Shown: in pieces, positions 10,196-20,727 of the stretch
Numbering within the stretch: position 1 is the first letter of the stretch
Layout of the letters: each line of letters starts with the position of its first letter
Source: Chloranthus sessilifolius
Lineage: Eukaryota; Streptophyta; Magnoliopsida; Chloranthales; Chloranthaceae
Assembly (NCBI GenBank): GCA_021018995.1
Contig: CM037590.1
Span: 69,969,597-70,033,596 of the forward strand
Direction: 5' to 3'
Length of the DNA stretch: 64,000 bases
Notes under the pieces: model-generated
The model's input: only the letters and a program-made list of their open reading frames with translations
Database searches by the model: none
What the model was told of the DNA's origin: nothing
Position numbers and translations under genes: made by a program

Positions 10196-10750
10196 GCTAA
10201 AGTTTATGGAAGTTTTGATCACTTTTTGCACAATGATTGAAATTAATACAGGTTGTGGGCACAAATGATAGAACTATTGTGGTATGATTGCCAAGTTGAC
10301 TTGTTTTTTTTTTTTGTGTGGTTCTTTTGCAACTATTGTGACCTGGTAGTCACTTGGTAAATATATATGTTAACTTTTTGATTGTGCATGTGGATGTGGA
10401 TATATGAAAATCCGAATGTGTTTCTTTTGTAGGCACTTAAATTTTACCTATTTTGCCTATGCAATTGTGAATGTGTTCAATCATGCAGGTACTTAAACGG
10501 AGGGGTTTCACCTCATGACTTCATCAGTGAGGTCTTGTAGGTGTGTCGTAAGGTGAATGTCGGCTGGCCTTGACTAGTGATTTTCAAATTAAGTTAGGAT
10601 TTTCCCAGTCCTTGTTAACGAATTGGATTCTCTCCAGTTAAACACTTTGATTGCTCTCCCTTCGCTCTCCGAGTACGGGAGGGTGTGTGTGTGTGTCCTT
10701 CCATTAGGATATGTGAAACCTTACTTAATTTTCGAGGACGAAAATTCCTA
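10196..10750 (+). other. 3' untranslated stretch of A
   Basis: Non-coding DNA between the accessory gene and the 3' LTR, with T- and TG-rich runs near 10300 and 10683. It ends in TTTTCGAGGACGAAAATTCC just before the purine tract. That short inverted repeat is a common feature before the polypurine tract of chromoviruses. Confidence 0.6.
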
Positions 10751-10762
10751 AGGAGGGGAGAA
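10751..10762 (+). other. Polypurine tract of A
   Basis: AGGAGGGGAGAA immediately precedes the TGTAACGCC start of the 3' LTR. It is the plus-strand primer site. Confidence 0.9.
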
Positions 10763-10899
10763 TGTAACGCCCAGTGAAATCCTAACCGTAAACAGTACCT
10801 TACGGTGTGTGTACGTCAAAACGCATGCGTGGCCCAGTGAATGGTCGCCGAGTCTGGGGAGGTCATAAGTTGAATAAAGTAAAGAGTGTGTGTGGATTA

Positions 10900-10933
<34 letters not shown>

Positions 10934-11364
10934 ATGGTTTAAGTGTAAGTGCTTAACACCGGAGCATAAAGAAGTTATAAAAGGAGTAAAGAGAAGTAAA
11001 TTCTCTTAAATTTCAGTTGTTGGGGGCGATTGATGAAGAGAGAGAAAGGATGTGAAGGAGACGAGTATTTATGAGGGTTTTATGATTTTGAGTGCTCGAG
11101 GAAATTAAAGCCACGCGTTGAATTTATTGTTAGATCTCGTAAAACACAGGGGTTTTGGTTGCCAAGCCCTAGCTTGGAGTGTGAAGTCTCGGATCGTCGG
11201 ATCGGTCGATCCGAAAGGCATGATCTTGTAAATCGTTTGATAATTTAATTATAGAGTGTGATTGTAGTTTAAATGGGGTGAATGGAAGAAGAAAATGGAG
11301 AAAAAATGAAAGGAGAATCAATGGGAATTGATTTATGAGGAACAGATCCTAGCGGTTGAAGGTT

Positions 11365-11697
11365 GGCGAAAATCGACCGGTTGAATTATGAATCAACCGT
11401 TCGATTTTTGCTATGATAGGAGTCAAACACGAATTCGATCGGTTGACTTTGATTCGATCGGTCGATTCTGAGAAACTAACCGGTCGAAGTAGAATCAACC
11501 GGGCAATTTCTACAAAATAGGAGATAGTACTTTTATAGTTTTGGGCCGACCGATCGAACCGAAAAACCGACCCATCGAATTTGGATATCCGACCGGTCGA
11601 TTTGAGGAATCGACTAGTCGGTTTAGGTTTCATGTAAAGTATAGGGTTTCTTGAGCAAAACTGATCGATCGAAATTTCAGTTCGATTGGTCGATTTT
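11365..11697. repeat. Palindrome array in 3' LTR of A
   Basis: Same TCGAYYRRTCGA family as 1209-1576 with two fewer units. Individual units differ in their central bases from the 5' LTR copies. Confidence 0.88.
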
Positions 11698-12723
11698 GGA
11701 AACAGGTTGTCTTCCGTTTTGATGTTAAGAACTGAGGGGATATGAGTTACCTCCTTGTTTTCGCATCGATTCTTATGTTCTGACCGTGATCACATGTGTA
11801 TTAGGTGTGATTGAACCTAAGAAGGATGTGAAACAAACTTGAGCTACGTGAGTTAAGGAATTTAGATCGAGGTGAGGAAAACCATGTAATATGCGTAGAT
11901 GAACTTAGTAGGCATGTACGTAGTCATATATGAAGCATGTGACTTTCGAATACATTCATTGGGACACTTATTATGTTTTCTTTGAAATATGCACGCCTTG
12001 CTATGTGTGTACGCCTTTTAAATCAGTCACATGAAAGTGTGTGATAGATTTTGAGAAGCACATTGGTACTCACAGTGGTTAGTTTTGAATGTGCGCATGC
12101 GAATGTGATGTGAACCCAAACGTGGTGTGAAGACTTTTAAATTTTGGAAAAACTATTATGTTTATTGCTTTTACACGGTGAATAACTATATGTATCTTTT
12201 GCACGTTGTTTTAAGGTTATGTGAATACCTGACCGACGCGGCTGTATAATCACGACTAACGCAGCGGGATATCCGCGACCGGTACGACGGGATATCCGTA
12301 CAACTTTTGCTCCGGTCGGGTGGGATATCCGGTCTTTGGGTTCCAACAGTGGATCCATTTTGTCCGACGAGTCCCTCCATTTTGAGGGCTTGTAACTTCG
12401 ATAAAAAGGGTTCAATTGAACGACGATGGTGGGTATTCCATCGGGGCTTGATGCTATACTGCTTGGGGATTATTTAAGTGAACTGTTTAAGTGGCTGTGT
12501 TGAATAAAAGAGTTATTTTTAAATAGTGATAAGTTTCTGAATGTGCTCCCTTTATTCATTTTCGTCAAATTACTTTTGGTTTGCAAATTTATATGTTTTC
12601 GTTTCAATCAGTTACTCACTGTAAATTGTCATGAAAGACATGTTTATAAAGAAACTACGCATATTAGATTTTGTTTTCCTCATTGAGCTAGGATGTAGCT
12701 CATTCTTTCGACTATACGTCATA

Positions 12724-12822
12724 GGTGTAGGTGAAGACTCGATAGTCGACGATCGAGATAGACTAGATACAGACTACGTCCCTGGTGAGGAGAACGAGCC
12801 CCCTCCAGAGGACTTCTTTTAG
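12724..12822 (+). other. Acidic short reading frame in 3' LTR of A
   Basis: Copy of 2600-2698, preceded by TATACGTCATAG and ending at TAG 12820-12822. It differs from the 5' copy at a few bases, and the frame stays open. In the 3' LTR it could serve as a last exon of transcripts coming from inside the element. Confidence 0.5.
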
Positions 12823-12921
12823 GAGAATTCCGGCGTGATTCGGATATTGTTTTTGGGCTTGGTATGTCAAGCCTTTATGTTAAAAGATAATGTAATATAT
12901 GTACAAATAATTTTTTTTTGC

Positions 12922-12959
12922 GAACCATCATCGGTGATTAGAAGAAATCACCGATGGTT
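12922..12959 (+). other. Conserved LTR hairpin, 3' LTR of A
   Basis: GAACCATC..GGTGATT, loop AGAAG, AATCACC..GATGGTT. The stem is better paired here than in the 5' LTR copy. Confidence 0.6.
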
Positions 12960-13197
12960 ATGTTCGGTTCTCGTTCCATTTAGGTGCATGCGAGTTAGAA
13001 CCATCTTTTGGGTTTTTGATAGTAAGTATTAAAATGGTTGAAGAGACATATTTTATGATCTCTTTATATTGTAATCGTGTACTTCCTTTGCTCTGTGTGT
13101 GTGTTACTATTTCATTTTCCGCTGATGCGTTCGGGCACGACCTCGTAGATCGTGCTGACAGCTCGGGTTTCGGGACTCCGAAATTTGGGCTGTCACA

Positions 13198-13202
13198 GCC
13201 TC
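13198..13202. repeat. Right target-site duplication of element A (GCCTC)
   Basis: GCCTC directly after the final TGTCACA, identical to 608-612. Confidence 0.9.
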
Positions 13203-13458
13203 ATTTAAACAACTTTGACAACTTTGGAAATCTGCGTTCAAACGGCAGTTGTTCTCGTTCAAATCAAATCTAGTGAGTCTTGACTTGTTAAACGAGTTCT
13301 GAAACAGGCTGATCTTGAAACCTTCGTATATTTTGATGTAGAACTCCCAATTCAAGTGAGTCTTGACTTGTTAGAAAGATTCTTTAAATCCTTGGTTAAA
13401 GCCAGTTAATTACAGTTTTCTCATTTAATCTGTAATCAGTTAAACTAGTCAAGAATTA

Positions 13459-13570
13459 CAGCTTTGTTAGCTTCATTTGTATATTAACCTAATATTTTTA
13501 GTGTAATCAGTTAAAGCCAGTACTACACTAAAAATACTAGGATAATATACAAATGAAGCTAACAAAGCTG
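13459..13570. repeat. Near-perfect inverted repeat, 47-bp arms
   Basis: Arms 13459-13505 and 13524-13570 are reverse complements with two mismatches in 47 bp, around an 18-base loop. The outer ends read CAGCTTTGTTAGC and GCTAACAAAGCTG. A transcript would form a long hairpin like a young MIRNA precursor, or it could be a foldback element. No TSD or reading frame is seen. Confidence 0.85.
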
Positions 13571-14204
13571 AGCTTTGGGGCATAATTGGCATAATTTGGA
13601 GATATAATAGCGGCACCCTATTGTCACCTCCGTAACTGCACTCTGCAGATCCCTGTTACACGAGCAATCGTGAGTTCGGAAATAAATATGCACAATAGTT
13701 TTTTTAAATTGTGAGTAAATTGTGATAAGGCCCCAATCTAGTCTAGTTGGATTGACATGAATGGGCCGGATTTAGTGTCGTTTAATAAATAAGCTAGTTA
13801 GGTCTAGTTTGGTCCTCAGTGGACAATTAAAGGGGCCAGTTGAGTCTAGGCCGAAGCCCAACACGATTGTAGTAAAGTGTGTCTCGAACAAGTCTAACGA
13901 TACAGGTTGAGGCTCAACTCAATCTTTAGTAAACTTATTGGACCAATTTAGGTTTAATTTAGTTTTGGATGACACAAATGGACTAGTTTAGGGTTCTAAC
14001 CAATTTGATTGACATTAATGGGCTAGTCAGAGTCTATTTCAATTTCAGTGGAAGTTATAATGGACGACCAAGTGGGGTCTAGCCCGGTGTTAGTTGGGTT
14101 TACTGGTGCATCTTAGTTAATTTGGCTACCCGAGATCGAGGCATAAATGATAAAACTCCTTATAAGTTAATGTCATCCTCAATTAGTTTATATACTAGAT
14201 AATC
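13571..14204. other. Unassigned stretch
   Basis: Low-copy-looking DNA with irregular repeats of TCTAGTT/TGGACCAATTTAGG-like words (13740-14100). No gene recognised. Confidence 0.4.
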
Positions 14205-14396
14205 TAAGGCCTTGTTAAGGTGTTTCTTAGTTTTTCTCAGAAAAGCTCTGAATCCTGATAACTCAGAATCCTATTGATTCTTAGCAGACTCTGATTCCTG
14301 CCTTTCCTACAATTGTTCTTAAGTTGCCCGAATTCCTGACTTTTCTCAGAAAAGCTAATTTCTCATTCGTTCTTAAGTTTTTCTCTGAAAAGCTCA

Positions 14397-14516
14397 GAAT
14401 CAGATGAATGTATGATTGTGCTGCCGTCATACGAATGTTAATCATCGGACTACTTATCGTACTCGGATTTGGCTAAAAATTTTTGGGCGACCAATCCATA
14501 CGAGGTTGAAGTTATG
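14397..14516 (+). repeat. Direct repeat, copy 1
   Basis: About 120 bp repeated at 15466-15587 with roughly 85% identity by eye. Shared stretches include TCGTACTCGGATTTGGCTAA and CCAATCCAT. Translated, both contain YLSYSDLAK, so the source may have been an exon, but I do not recognise the protein. Confidence 0.75.
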
Positions 14517-14625
14517 TTATGAATTTTTTTTTTAATATAATTTCTCGACACATACTTATGACAATCAAAACTATAACGTTTTCAATCAGGTCCTCCATAC
14601 TAGTAGGGATGTAGGTTCTGTGTAC

Positions 14626-14960
14626 CGAACCTAACCAAACCCGATTTTTTCGGTGTTCATCGGTACACCCCAAACCAAAACTGAACTGAAACCCATTTGG
14701 TTCGGTTCAGTTCGGTTCGGTTCTATTTTTTCTGAAATCGAAACTGATTCGGTTCAGTTTAGGTAAAATACCTATTTTTAGGGTTATTTTTTAGATTTTT
14801 CCCTGATTTTTTTCGGGTTACTCAACCTAATCCCTCGGTTTTCAACTTCAAACCATCCAAATCGAAATCGAACTGAATTGAGGTTCGTTCAGTTTGTGTT
14901 GGGTTTCAATGTGGTTCGGTCTGATTCGATTTCCTCGATTTTCGATTTGGTTTCAGTGTG
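14626..14960. repeat. GGTTCGGTT-rich tract
   Basis: Imperfect repeats of GGTTCGGTTCAG and its complement, interspersed with T runs. Such tracts are common inside plant non-autonomous DNA transposons. Confidence 0.65.
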
Positions 14961-15317
14961 CGGTTCAAGACTTGCATCTGATGCAAACTTTTCAACGAGA
15001 GGTGACCCAAGTCAAACCCATAAAAGACCTGGTTTTAATTCCAATATTATGCAATTGAGGCCCTACGTGCTATTGGGCCTGACAACCCCTTTGAGTAACC
15101 ACCACTATCCATTAAAAATGAATGCATATAAGCCGTTCATCGCAAAAGCAAGAAATCAGTTCCACCTGTTAAGAGGTGGAATTGGAATGACCCCATGACC
15201 TACCACGTGTACCCCAATAGCATCTTGCAACCTTCATTAACGAGGATTAGTTTTCATTAACTCACGTTAGAACCACCCAACTATATATATAATTTGAATC
15301 TTCAATTACCTCCCTAA

Positions 15318-15341
15318 TCGCTCTCTCTCTCTCTCTCTCTA
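15318..15341. repeat. (CT)n microsatellite
   Basis: Run of CT dinucleotides, placed like a 5'-UTR CT tract before ATG-containing sequence at 15399. Confidence 0.85.
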
Positions 15342-15465
15342 ACTTCTCTGATAAAAAGATAAAAACCCCAGCCTCTTGCCAGGTATGCAACCTCTCATGT
15401 CTGCAATCGAATACAATGGTGGATCCTTCCAGAAGATTTAGTATCGGCTACGCGCTCGCACCAAA

Positions 15466-15587
15466 GAATCAGATGAATCCGTGGTTGTGCTGCTGTCATA
15501 CGAAGAGTAATTATCAGACTATTTGTCGTACTCGGATTTGGCTAAAAAATTTTGGGAGACCAATCCATGCGAGGTTGGACTTATGTG
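15466..15587 (+). repeat. Direct repeat, copy 2
   Basis: Partner of 14397-14516. It follows a leader-like CT run and an in-frame stretch from 15399 that is stopped almost at once, so it does not make a credible gene. Confidence 0.75.
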
Positions 15588-17035
15588 ACTAGTTCATCCT
15601 CGGACTCTATCGTACGATCAAAAGTATCGACGAAAAGCAACAACTCAATTGTCTACTGCACTTTTATCACAGTGTCGGTCATATTTTACTTCATTGTTCT
15701 GTTTGGGTTACTTTATTTGTAGACCATAAAACTTGAGGGGTAACCCATCCATGGTTGCAGTGAAAGATTTATAGTTTCCAAATACAATAGCTACAAAGTT
15801 AATTTAATTTGCAAATCCACAAATTTTGGGTAGCATTGAAAGATTTGTGGTTTGCAAATAAAGCCACCCTTTCTAATTAAGCTTTTGCTTTTAGTTCACC
15901 ATCTTTTTGGTCCTCTTCTACCTCTTCCTTCTTCTCTCCTTTCCCTTTATAAAATAATTAAATAGACTCATTAACTAGAGATAGATGGCTGTGGACCTGC
16001 TAACGAGTTACAGGACCAAAGTTATTTCACCAAACATGGAGGAAAGCTTACTAGAAGAAGCGCTTCTACTTGTTTACAGAGCATGGAGAAGCTTCTAAAG
16101 CTACTCTCTCAACAGCAGGAGCACCAGTTGAATTCAAAATCCTCTGAAATAGATTGCAAATTTGTTACAGACATTGTAGTCACCAAGTTGTGTTGGGTCG
16201 AACTCTAACTGGCCATGCTCGGTTCAAGAGATCTCTTCTACCTTCTTCACAACAAATCTCAAATACCCACGAGAGATTTCATGTACCTGAGAAGAAAAAT
16301 GGGTCGGATAAGAGATCTCCGTTGCCTCCTCGCCTTCATCACCACCGTCCGATTTCTGCAACGAAAATAAGATGTATAGCCTTGAGAGAACTATACTTAC
16401 CTAAGCTCAGTTCCTGAGCTTTTCTGAGCAAAAAGCTCAGAAGAGGAAACGTCCCTTTCAGCAGAAAATGGCCTGAAGTTGTAGAAACCGAGAGAAACTC
16501 CCGAACAACAGAAAGCACGATTCTGAGCTACAAATTTGCACTTTACGAGGAAGAAACTCAGAATCTGGGCTTTCCCCAGCTCTCGAACGAGGCCTAATAG
16601 AATCTGGGAAACGAGTCAACTATCAATAAACTAGTACAGTTACATGACTTCCTGAGCCTCTAACTACAACAGTGGGACGCAAAAGATCTTCAAGATGAGA
16701 AGGATGCACTACATAAACCTTAGGCCGACGCTAATATATTAAGCCATTAGCGCAGAGAAAGTCTATATAACTCACACTCATGCCTTGTTTGTTAACACGA
16801 GTTCTGATAAAAATAAGCTGGAAATTTGAAATTTCCCACAAAACTGTAATTTGCAAGTGTTTGGCAATATGGTGGGACCCACAAACTAGAGTTTTTTTTA
16901 AAAAAACTCACATAAAATTTCCAGCCAAAATTTGGCTGGCACTTTTTTCTGCCCCTTATACGTTAAAAGCTCGGAGAAATTTTGGTGGCCACCCTCGCAA
17001 CCCAAAATTCGTTCTTTTCAACTCGGATATTTTAT

Positions 17036-17165
17036 GCTTAAAATCGTTTGATTGCTTTAGATTAATCGATCAAGATTTTTTTTTCACCATAATTTTTCAT
17101 ATAATAGATCTTGAGACTATGAGCTTATCATCAAACGCTCAATTTTTTTTTGATATGGCACACAT
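17036..17165 (+). repeat. Dispersed repeat family, copy 1
   Basis: Shares GAT-G-AGATC, AATAGATCTT and a CAAACG/GGTCAATTTTT block with 17225-17350 and 25655-25800. The type is unknown (possible MITE or SINE relic). Confidence 0.5.
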
Positions 17166-17224
17166 GCCAATACCTCTTTTTTCACGCCCACGCATTCTTT
17201 GAAAGCGCCTACATCTTAGACCCT

Positions 17225-17350
17225 TGAAACAAACGTTGATTTCTTCGAATCAGATGATGGAGATCTTTTTTAACAAATATCTTCCACAAAATAGATCTTA
17301 GGTTCATGGTGCATCAATCTAACGATCAATTTTTAGCTCTCAGATTTTCA
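17225..17350 (+). repeat. Dispersed repeat family, copy 2
   Basis: Contains GATGATGGAGATC, AATAGATCTTAGG and AACGATCAATTTTT in the same order as copy 1. Confidence 0.5.
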
Positions 17351-19375
17351 CGGTTGGGTATCCACTCCACCTTGTGATTCAGCTCTCAGATTTTCTTTTA
17401 TTATTATTCAAGTTTCTGGACTGTGATCGAATCTGTTCTTCTATTTTTCACGTATGAACAAATATATTTATTGGTTCCAATTGAATCTCCATCGAACAAG
17501 GCTTTTCAGATCTCTATCTCAGTCGAATCTCCTCTGTAATTTTTTCTAAAAAGTATTTTATTTTTTTGAAAGATATTGCAACATTTTTGTGATTTTTTTA
17601 TTTTTTTCAAGGTTTTTGGATTTTTTTTTTTCTAAAATATTGGATTTGGGTTGACTAAATCCAAATCCACCGTTTGGGTTGCTTATTTCTAGCATTAGAT
17701 TTGGGTTTGAGTCATTTGACCAGGTGCAAATCCCACCTAGTAGGATTAAGACAGATTTGAAATAATACTCGGGAGACTATTAAATCCAAATCCAGCAAAA
17801 TCTCGTTGCCACCTCTATCTATTTTCATTGTGTCGTGTAGATAGAGCATATGATATTATGAATATAAGTTGCATCTAAGAATCACTTATTTCTCATTGAA
17901 TGCCGTGAAATGGGGCTTCAAATTGAATGTGTTCGTTGGGACAATGTTCGTTGATAAGTATGAGAAATGTGGAGAGTTGGGTTTGTTGGTCAGGTGTTTG
18001 ATGGAATGCCCAACAGAGGATGTGAGAGTTTTATTGCCGTGATTGCTCGCCAAGTGTTTGATGGAATGTCCATCCCTACCTCTTAGACAATTGGGTCTGC
18101 GCATCTACAACTTCATCAAGAGGTCTTCTTCTTCGACGTTTTGTAAGATATAAATCAAGAGATTTATATCCCCATATAAATCAAGAGATTGTTTATCATC
18201 CCCAGAGTACAATTACTCGCTCTCTGGTACCTACAGCACCTTCCTTTGATTTCTGGTATTTTTTTTGTGTGTTTTTTTATTGGCTATGGATTTGATGTTA
18301 AATCCATAGCTCTGGTACCTACAACTCTCTGATTTTCTTTTGGTTCTTGATGCAGTTTTTATGGTAAATCTGTGGAATAACATTAATGAGTCTGATAGGA
18401 TTTTATTTTGAATTGAACTACCTGTTTGCAGCACGTAGGAAGCAACAAGTATTCATTTATAGATTACTACCTGGGCTGGAATTCACGGTGACATCTACAT
18501 ATGCTCCTTTGAACTGTTCAAGTGGCCATCTACGGTGACATCCACACTCTCATTAGAAGTATGTGGATGAGGGAGTTTGACTTGGCTGGGCAATAACCCT
18601 CTTTTGTTGGAGAAAATGTAAAAGGTGTGCTATGTCTTGGATCTCACTTTCTCACTTTTCAAATGCCATGTAAATGATTAGTATTGTGATTGACAGTTGA
18701 TCTCAAGAGCTGTAATTAGAATTACTGATTTCTTTCTAGCTACTTATAGTGATACCCATATGATTCATCTTTGACTTTTGTATTTGTAGTTCCTTGCCAT
18801 TGTTTTCTTATTTAGACATATATGGTGCTGATTTAGGAAGGAAATTGATGCTTCTTCGGGAACTGGGACAATTACTTGGAAACTTGAGATTGACTAATCC
18901 TATTGATGCTTCTTGGGGAAATTGATGCTTCTTCGGGAACTGGGACAATTACTTTCTCTCTTCCATGAAGAAGGCAAATGACTTTCTATAGTTGACCGTA
19001 AACTCTTCCTCTTTTTAATCATAGTTTACTTGGCGCCTTTTTTCAGAAAATATATCCATTATATTTTTCTTCCTTTTTTAAAGACTAATTACATTTTCAT
19101 TCTGTAAACTGTATTGTTCCACACTGGCATTCCTTAAAGGCCTTTTTATAATTTTGTTTCAATTGTTTTTTCTATTTTCCACTAAACTGCTTCTTTTCCT
19201 TACACTAAGAGATATCCCTGTAAGCCCTTTTTATTTACACTACATGAATATTAAGTACCTTATGTCTCCAAGGAATTTCTTACTGTAGTAGATGTACTAA
19301 TTTATAATTTCAGAGTTGTGCTATTACAGAAGTTTATATACTTTTATTGCATACTTTTCTTTCTTGATTTTTTCA

Positions 19376-19380
<5 letters not shown>

Positions 19381-19459
<79 letters not shown>

Positions 19460-19481
19460 TCTCTCTCTCTCTTTCTCTCTA
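19381..19481. repeat. (CT)n microsatellite
   Basis: About 100 bp of CT with TT and CC interruptions. Confidence 0.95.
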
Positions 19482-19768
19482 TTAAGTATAAAGGCATGTT
19501 TTATACACTAAATAATTGAAAAATCAGGGAAGATTTTACTCAAACGGGTTAGACTACCTAGTTTCATCTTGGGGGCCAGATCTTGTTCACAAGTAGTTGA
19601 TGAGTTTTCTTCTTCGTAGACATCAAGGAGAACCATATCCTTTTTGTATCTTCTTCCTAAGCAGTTCTCCTTTTTAAATAATATTCCTATATTTTCATGG
19701 AATGAGCTAATGTAAAATTTGAAGTCCTTGCTTGCTGAAACTTATGTTGTATGTTAAAATGTTGACAG

Positions 19769-20082
19769 GTTAATGGTCTCGATTCCGATATTGATACTCT
19801 ATGTGTTGGACCCTCCTATGTGAATCGAGAGGTAAATCTGGTTATCAGAAAATTCATGTTGATTGATTTTTGCACTTGTAAATGTTTGGTATGACTTAAT
19901 ATTTGGATGGCGCTGTGCAGAGAGATTTTTTCGTTACTTTGCATCAAATTATGGCTGGCATGGATGACGTTACTGAACTGCAACCAGTTCCAGATGCTTA
20001 TGTCCCAGTAATGAAGTTCAAGTTTCGTGGAATATCTATTGATCTCTTATATGCCAGTATCTCCCTCTTGGTTGTTCCACAA
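19769..20082 (+). pseudogene. Poly(A) polymerase gene fragment, two exons
   Basis: Two exons with good splice borders: 19769-19831 (after TTGACAG, before GTAAAT) and 19921-20082 (after TGTGCAG, before GTAAGT). They read in one frame. The first carries DIDTLCVGP with the paired catalytic aspartates of nuclear poly(A) polymerase. The second carries VTELQPVPDAYVPVMKFKF and ISIDLLYASI, containing the third catalytic aspartate. In a full plant enzyme of about 700 residues these are consecutive parts of the nucleotidyltransferase domain, which adds mRNA poly(A) tails in the nucleus. No upstream or downstream exons are found nearby, so this is a fragment, perhaps captured by a transposon. The exons themselves have no stops. 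Confidence 0.85.
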
Positions 20083-20576
20083 GTAAGTTGGTTTATAACA
20101 AAATTTGTGCCATATCTTTTAGTGTATCTTTGGCCAAAATCTATTGATTTAGGGAAGATCTATGTAGTTGGGATGTTTGGGCATACAGATGTACTTTCCC
20201 AATGTTAACCTCCATTTAATTGGGACTTATCACGGGCTACAAAATCTGTTGTCTTAATGAAAATTTATGCCTTGTTGTAGATCAACAATTAACAGAGAAT
20301 CCGTTGCTTGCTGGACCATGTGAGGGGCAAAATTTGCAAGCTTCCCATCAAAACATCAGCAAATCTGCATGAAAAAACCAGATCTGCAAAACCTTTCATG
20401 CTATGAAAGAGTTTGTTGTCCCTTGTTTTCTCGTGTAACTCGAATAACACCAAAATCACCACTAGACAGTAGGGCACGTTCCACTTTATATCTATTTATT
20501 TCAGCTCGTCTCAAAAGGCATTCCTTGAAACAGGATCATGGCCATAGACAGTTGGAATACCCATTCAAAGTTGTCC
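20083..20576. other. Unassigned stretch after the poly(A) polymerase exons
   Basis: Begins as intron sequence (GTAAGT). I looked for the next poly(A) polymerase exon and did not find it. No other gene is recognised. Confidence 0.4.
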
Positions 20577-20579
20577 ACC

Positions 20580-20724
20580 TAGTACAAAAAAAAAAGACTA
20601 TTAGCGGCAGCCATAAACTGTTGCTATTAAAAAAAAACTGCCGCTAATAGTCTTAATAGTTTTTTATTAATAACGTCACTTTTTGGCTGCAAAAAACTGC
20701 CGCTAGTAGTCATTTTTTGTAGTG
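20580..20724. mobile_element. Small CACTA-like MITE (145 bp)
   Basis: The right end reads TTTTTTGTAGTG, the complement of a CACTACAAAAAA terminus; the left end is a degenerate TAGTACAAAAAA. ACC flanks both sides (20577-20579 and 20725-20727), the 3-bp duplication of CACTA elements. Inside are inverted copies of GACTATTAGCGGCAG (20597, 20637, 20697). Confidence 0.75.
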
Positions 20725-20727
20725 ACC

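Larger units (their letters stand above)
613..13197 (+). mobile_element. Element A: complete Tekay/Del-type chromovirus with an accessory gene
   Basis: A 12.6-kb LTR retrotransposon. In order: 5' LTR (613-3071), tRNA-Met-type primer site (3074), gag, intron-like gap, protease-RT-RNase H-integrase-chromodomain, palindrome array, accessory gene, purine tract, and 3' LTR (10763-13197). GCCTC flanks both ends. The integrase core and the GPY/F-to-chromodomain tail resemble Tekay/Del chromoviruses. All genes carry stops or frameshifts. The two LTRs differ by many substitutions and by a roughly 45-bp deletion in the 3' copy, so the insertion is not recent. Boundaries are certain; the clade name is from pattern recognition. 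Confidence 0.92.
10763..13197 (+). repeat. 3' LTR of element A
   Basis: 2435 bp, TGTAACGCC to GGGCTGTCACA. It is clearly the partner of 613-3071 but has scattered substitutions, a longer TA run near 10901, and a deletion of about 45 bp relative to 1530-1585 that removes two palindromes from its array. Confidence 0.93.
14208..16594. mobile_element. Probable PIF/Harbinger (Tourist-like) non-autonomous element
   Basis: Starts GGCCTTGTT at 14208 and ends AACGAGGCC at 16594, so the outermost bases are inverted (GGCCTYGTT). TAA flanks both ends (14205-14207 and 16595-16597), the 3-bp target preference of this superfamily. Both subterminal regions contain TTTCTCAGAAAAGCTC/CTCAGAATCTGGG words. The interior has no transposase. 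It holds a direct repeat, a GGTTCGG tract, a CT run and short gene-like frames that I cannot name. The TIR match is short, so the assignment is moderate. Confidence 0.5.
16598..19768. other. Non-coding mosaic with dispersed repeats
   Basis: No gene recognised. Two copies of a roughly 120-bp repeat with an AATAGATCTT core lie at 17036-17165 and 17225-17350; a third is at 25655-25800. A 30-bp word containing GATGCTTCTTCGGGAACTGG is duplicated at about 18848 and 18924. A long (CT)n run is at 19381-19481. Some stretches look like introns between AG acceptors, for example before 18432, but no exon can be named. Confidence 0.45.

Noticed and set aside
19316-19519. Open frame of Leu-Ser repeats
   Set aside because: Translation of a CT microsatellite.
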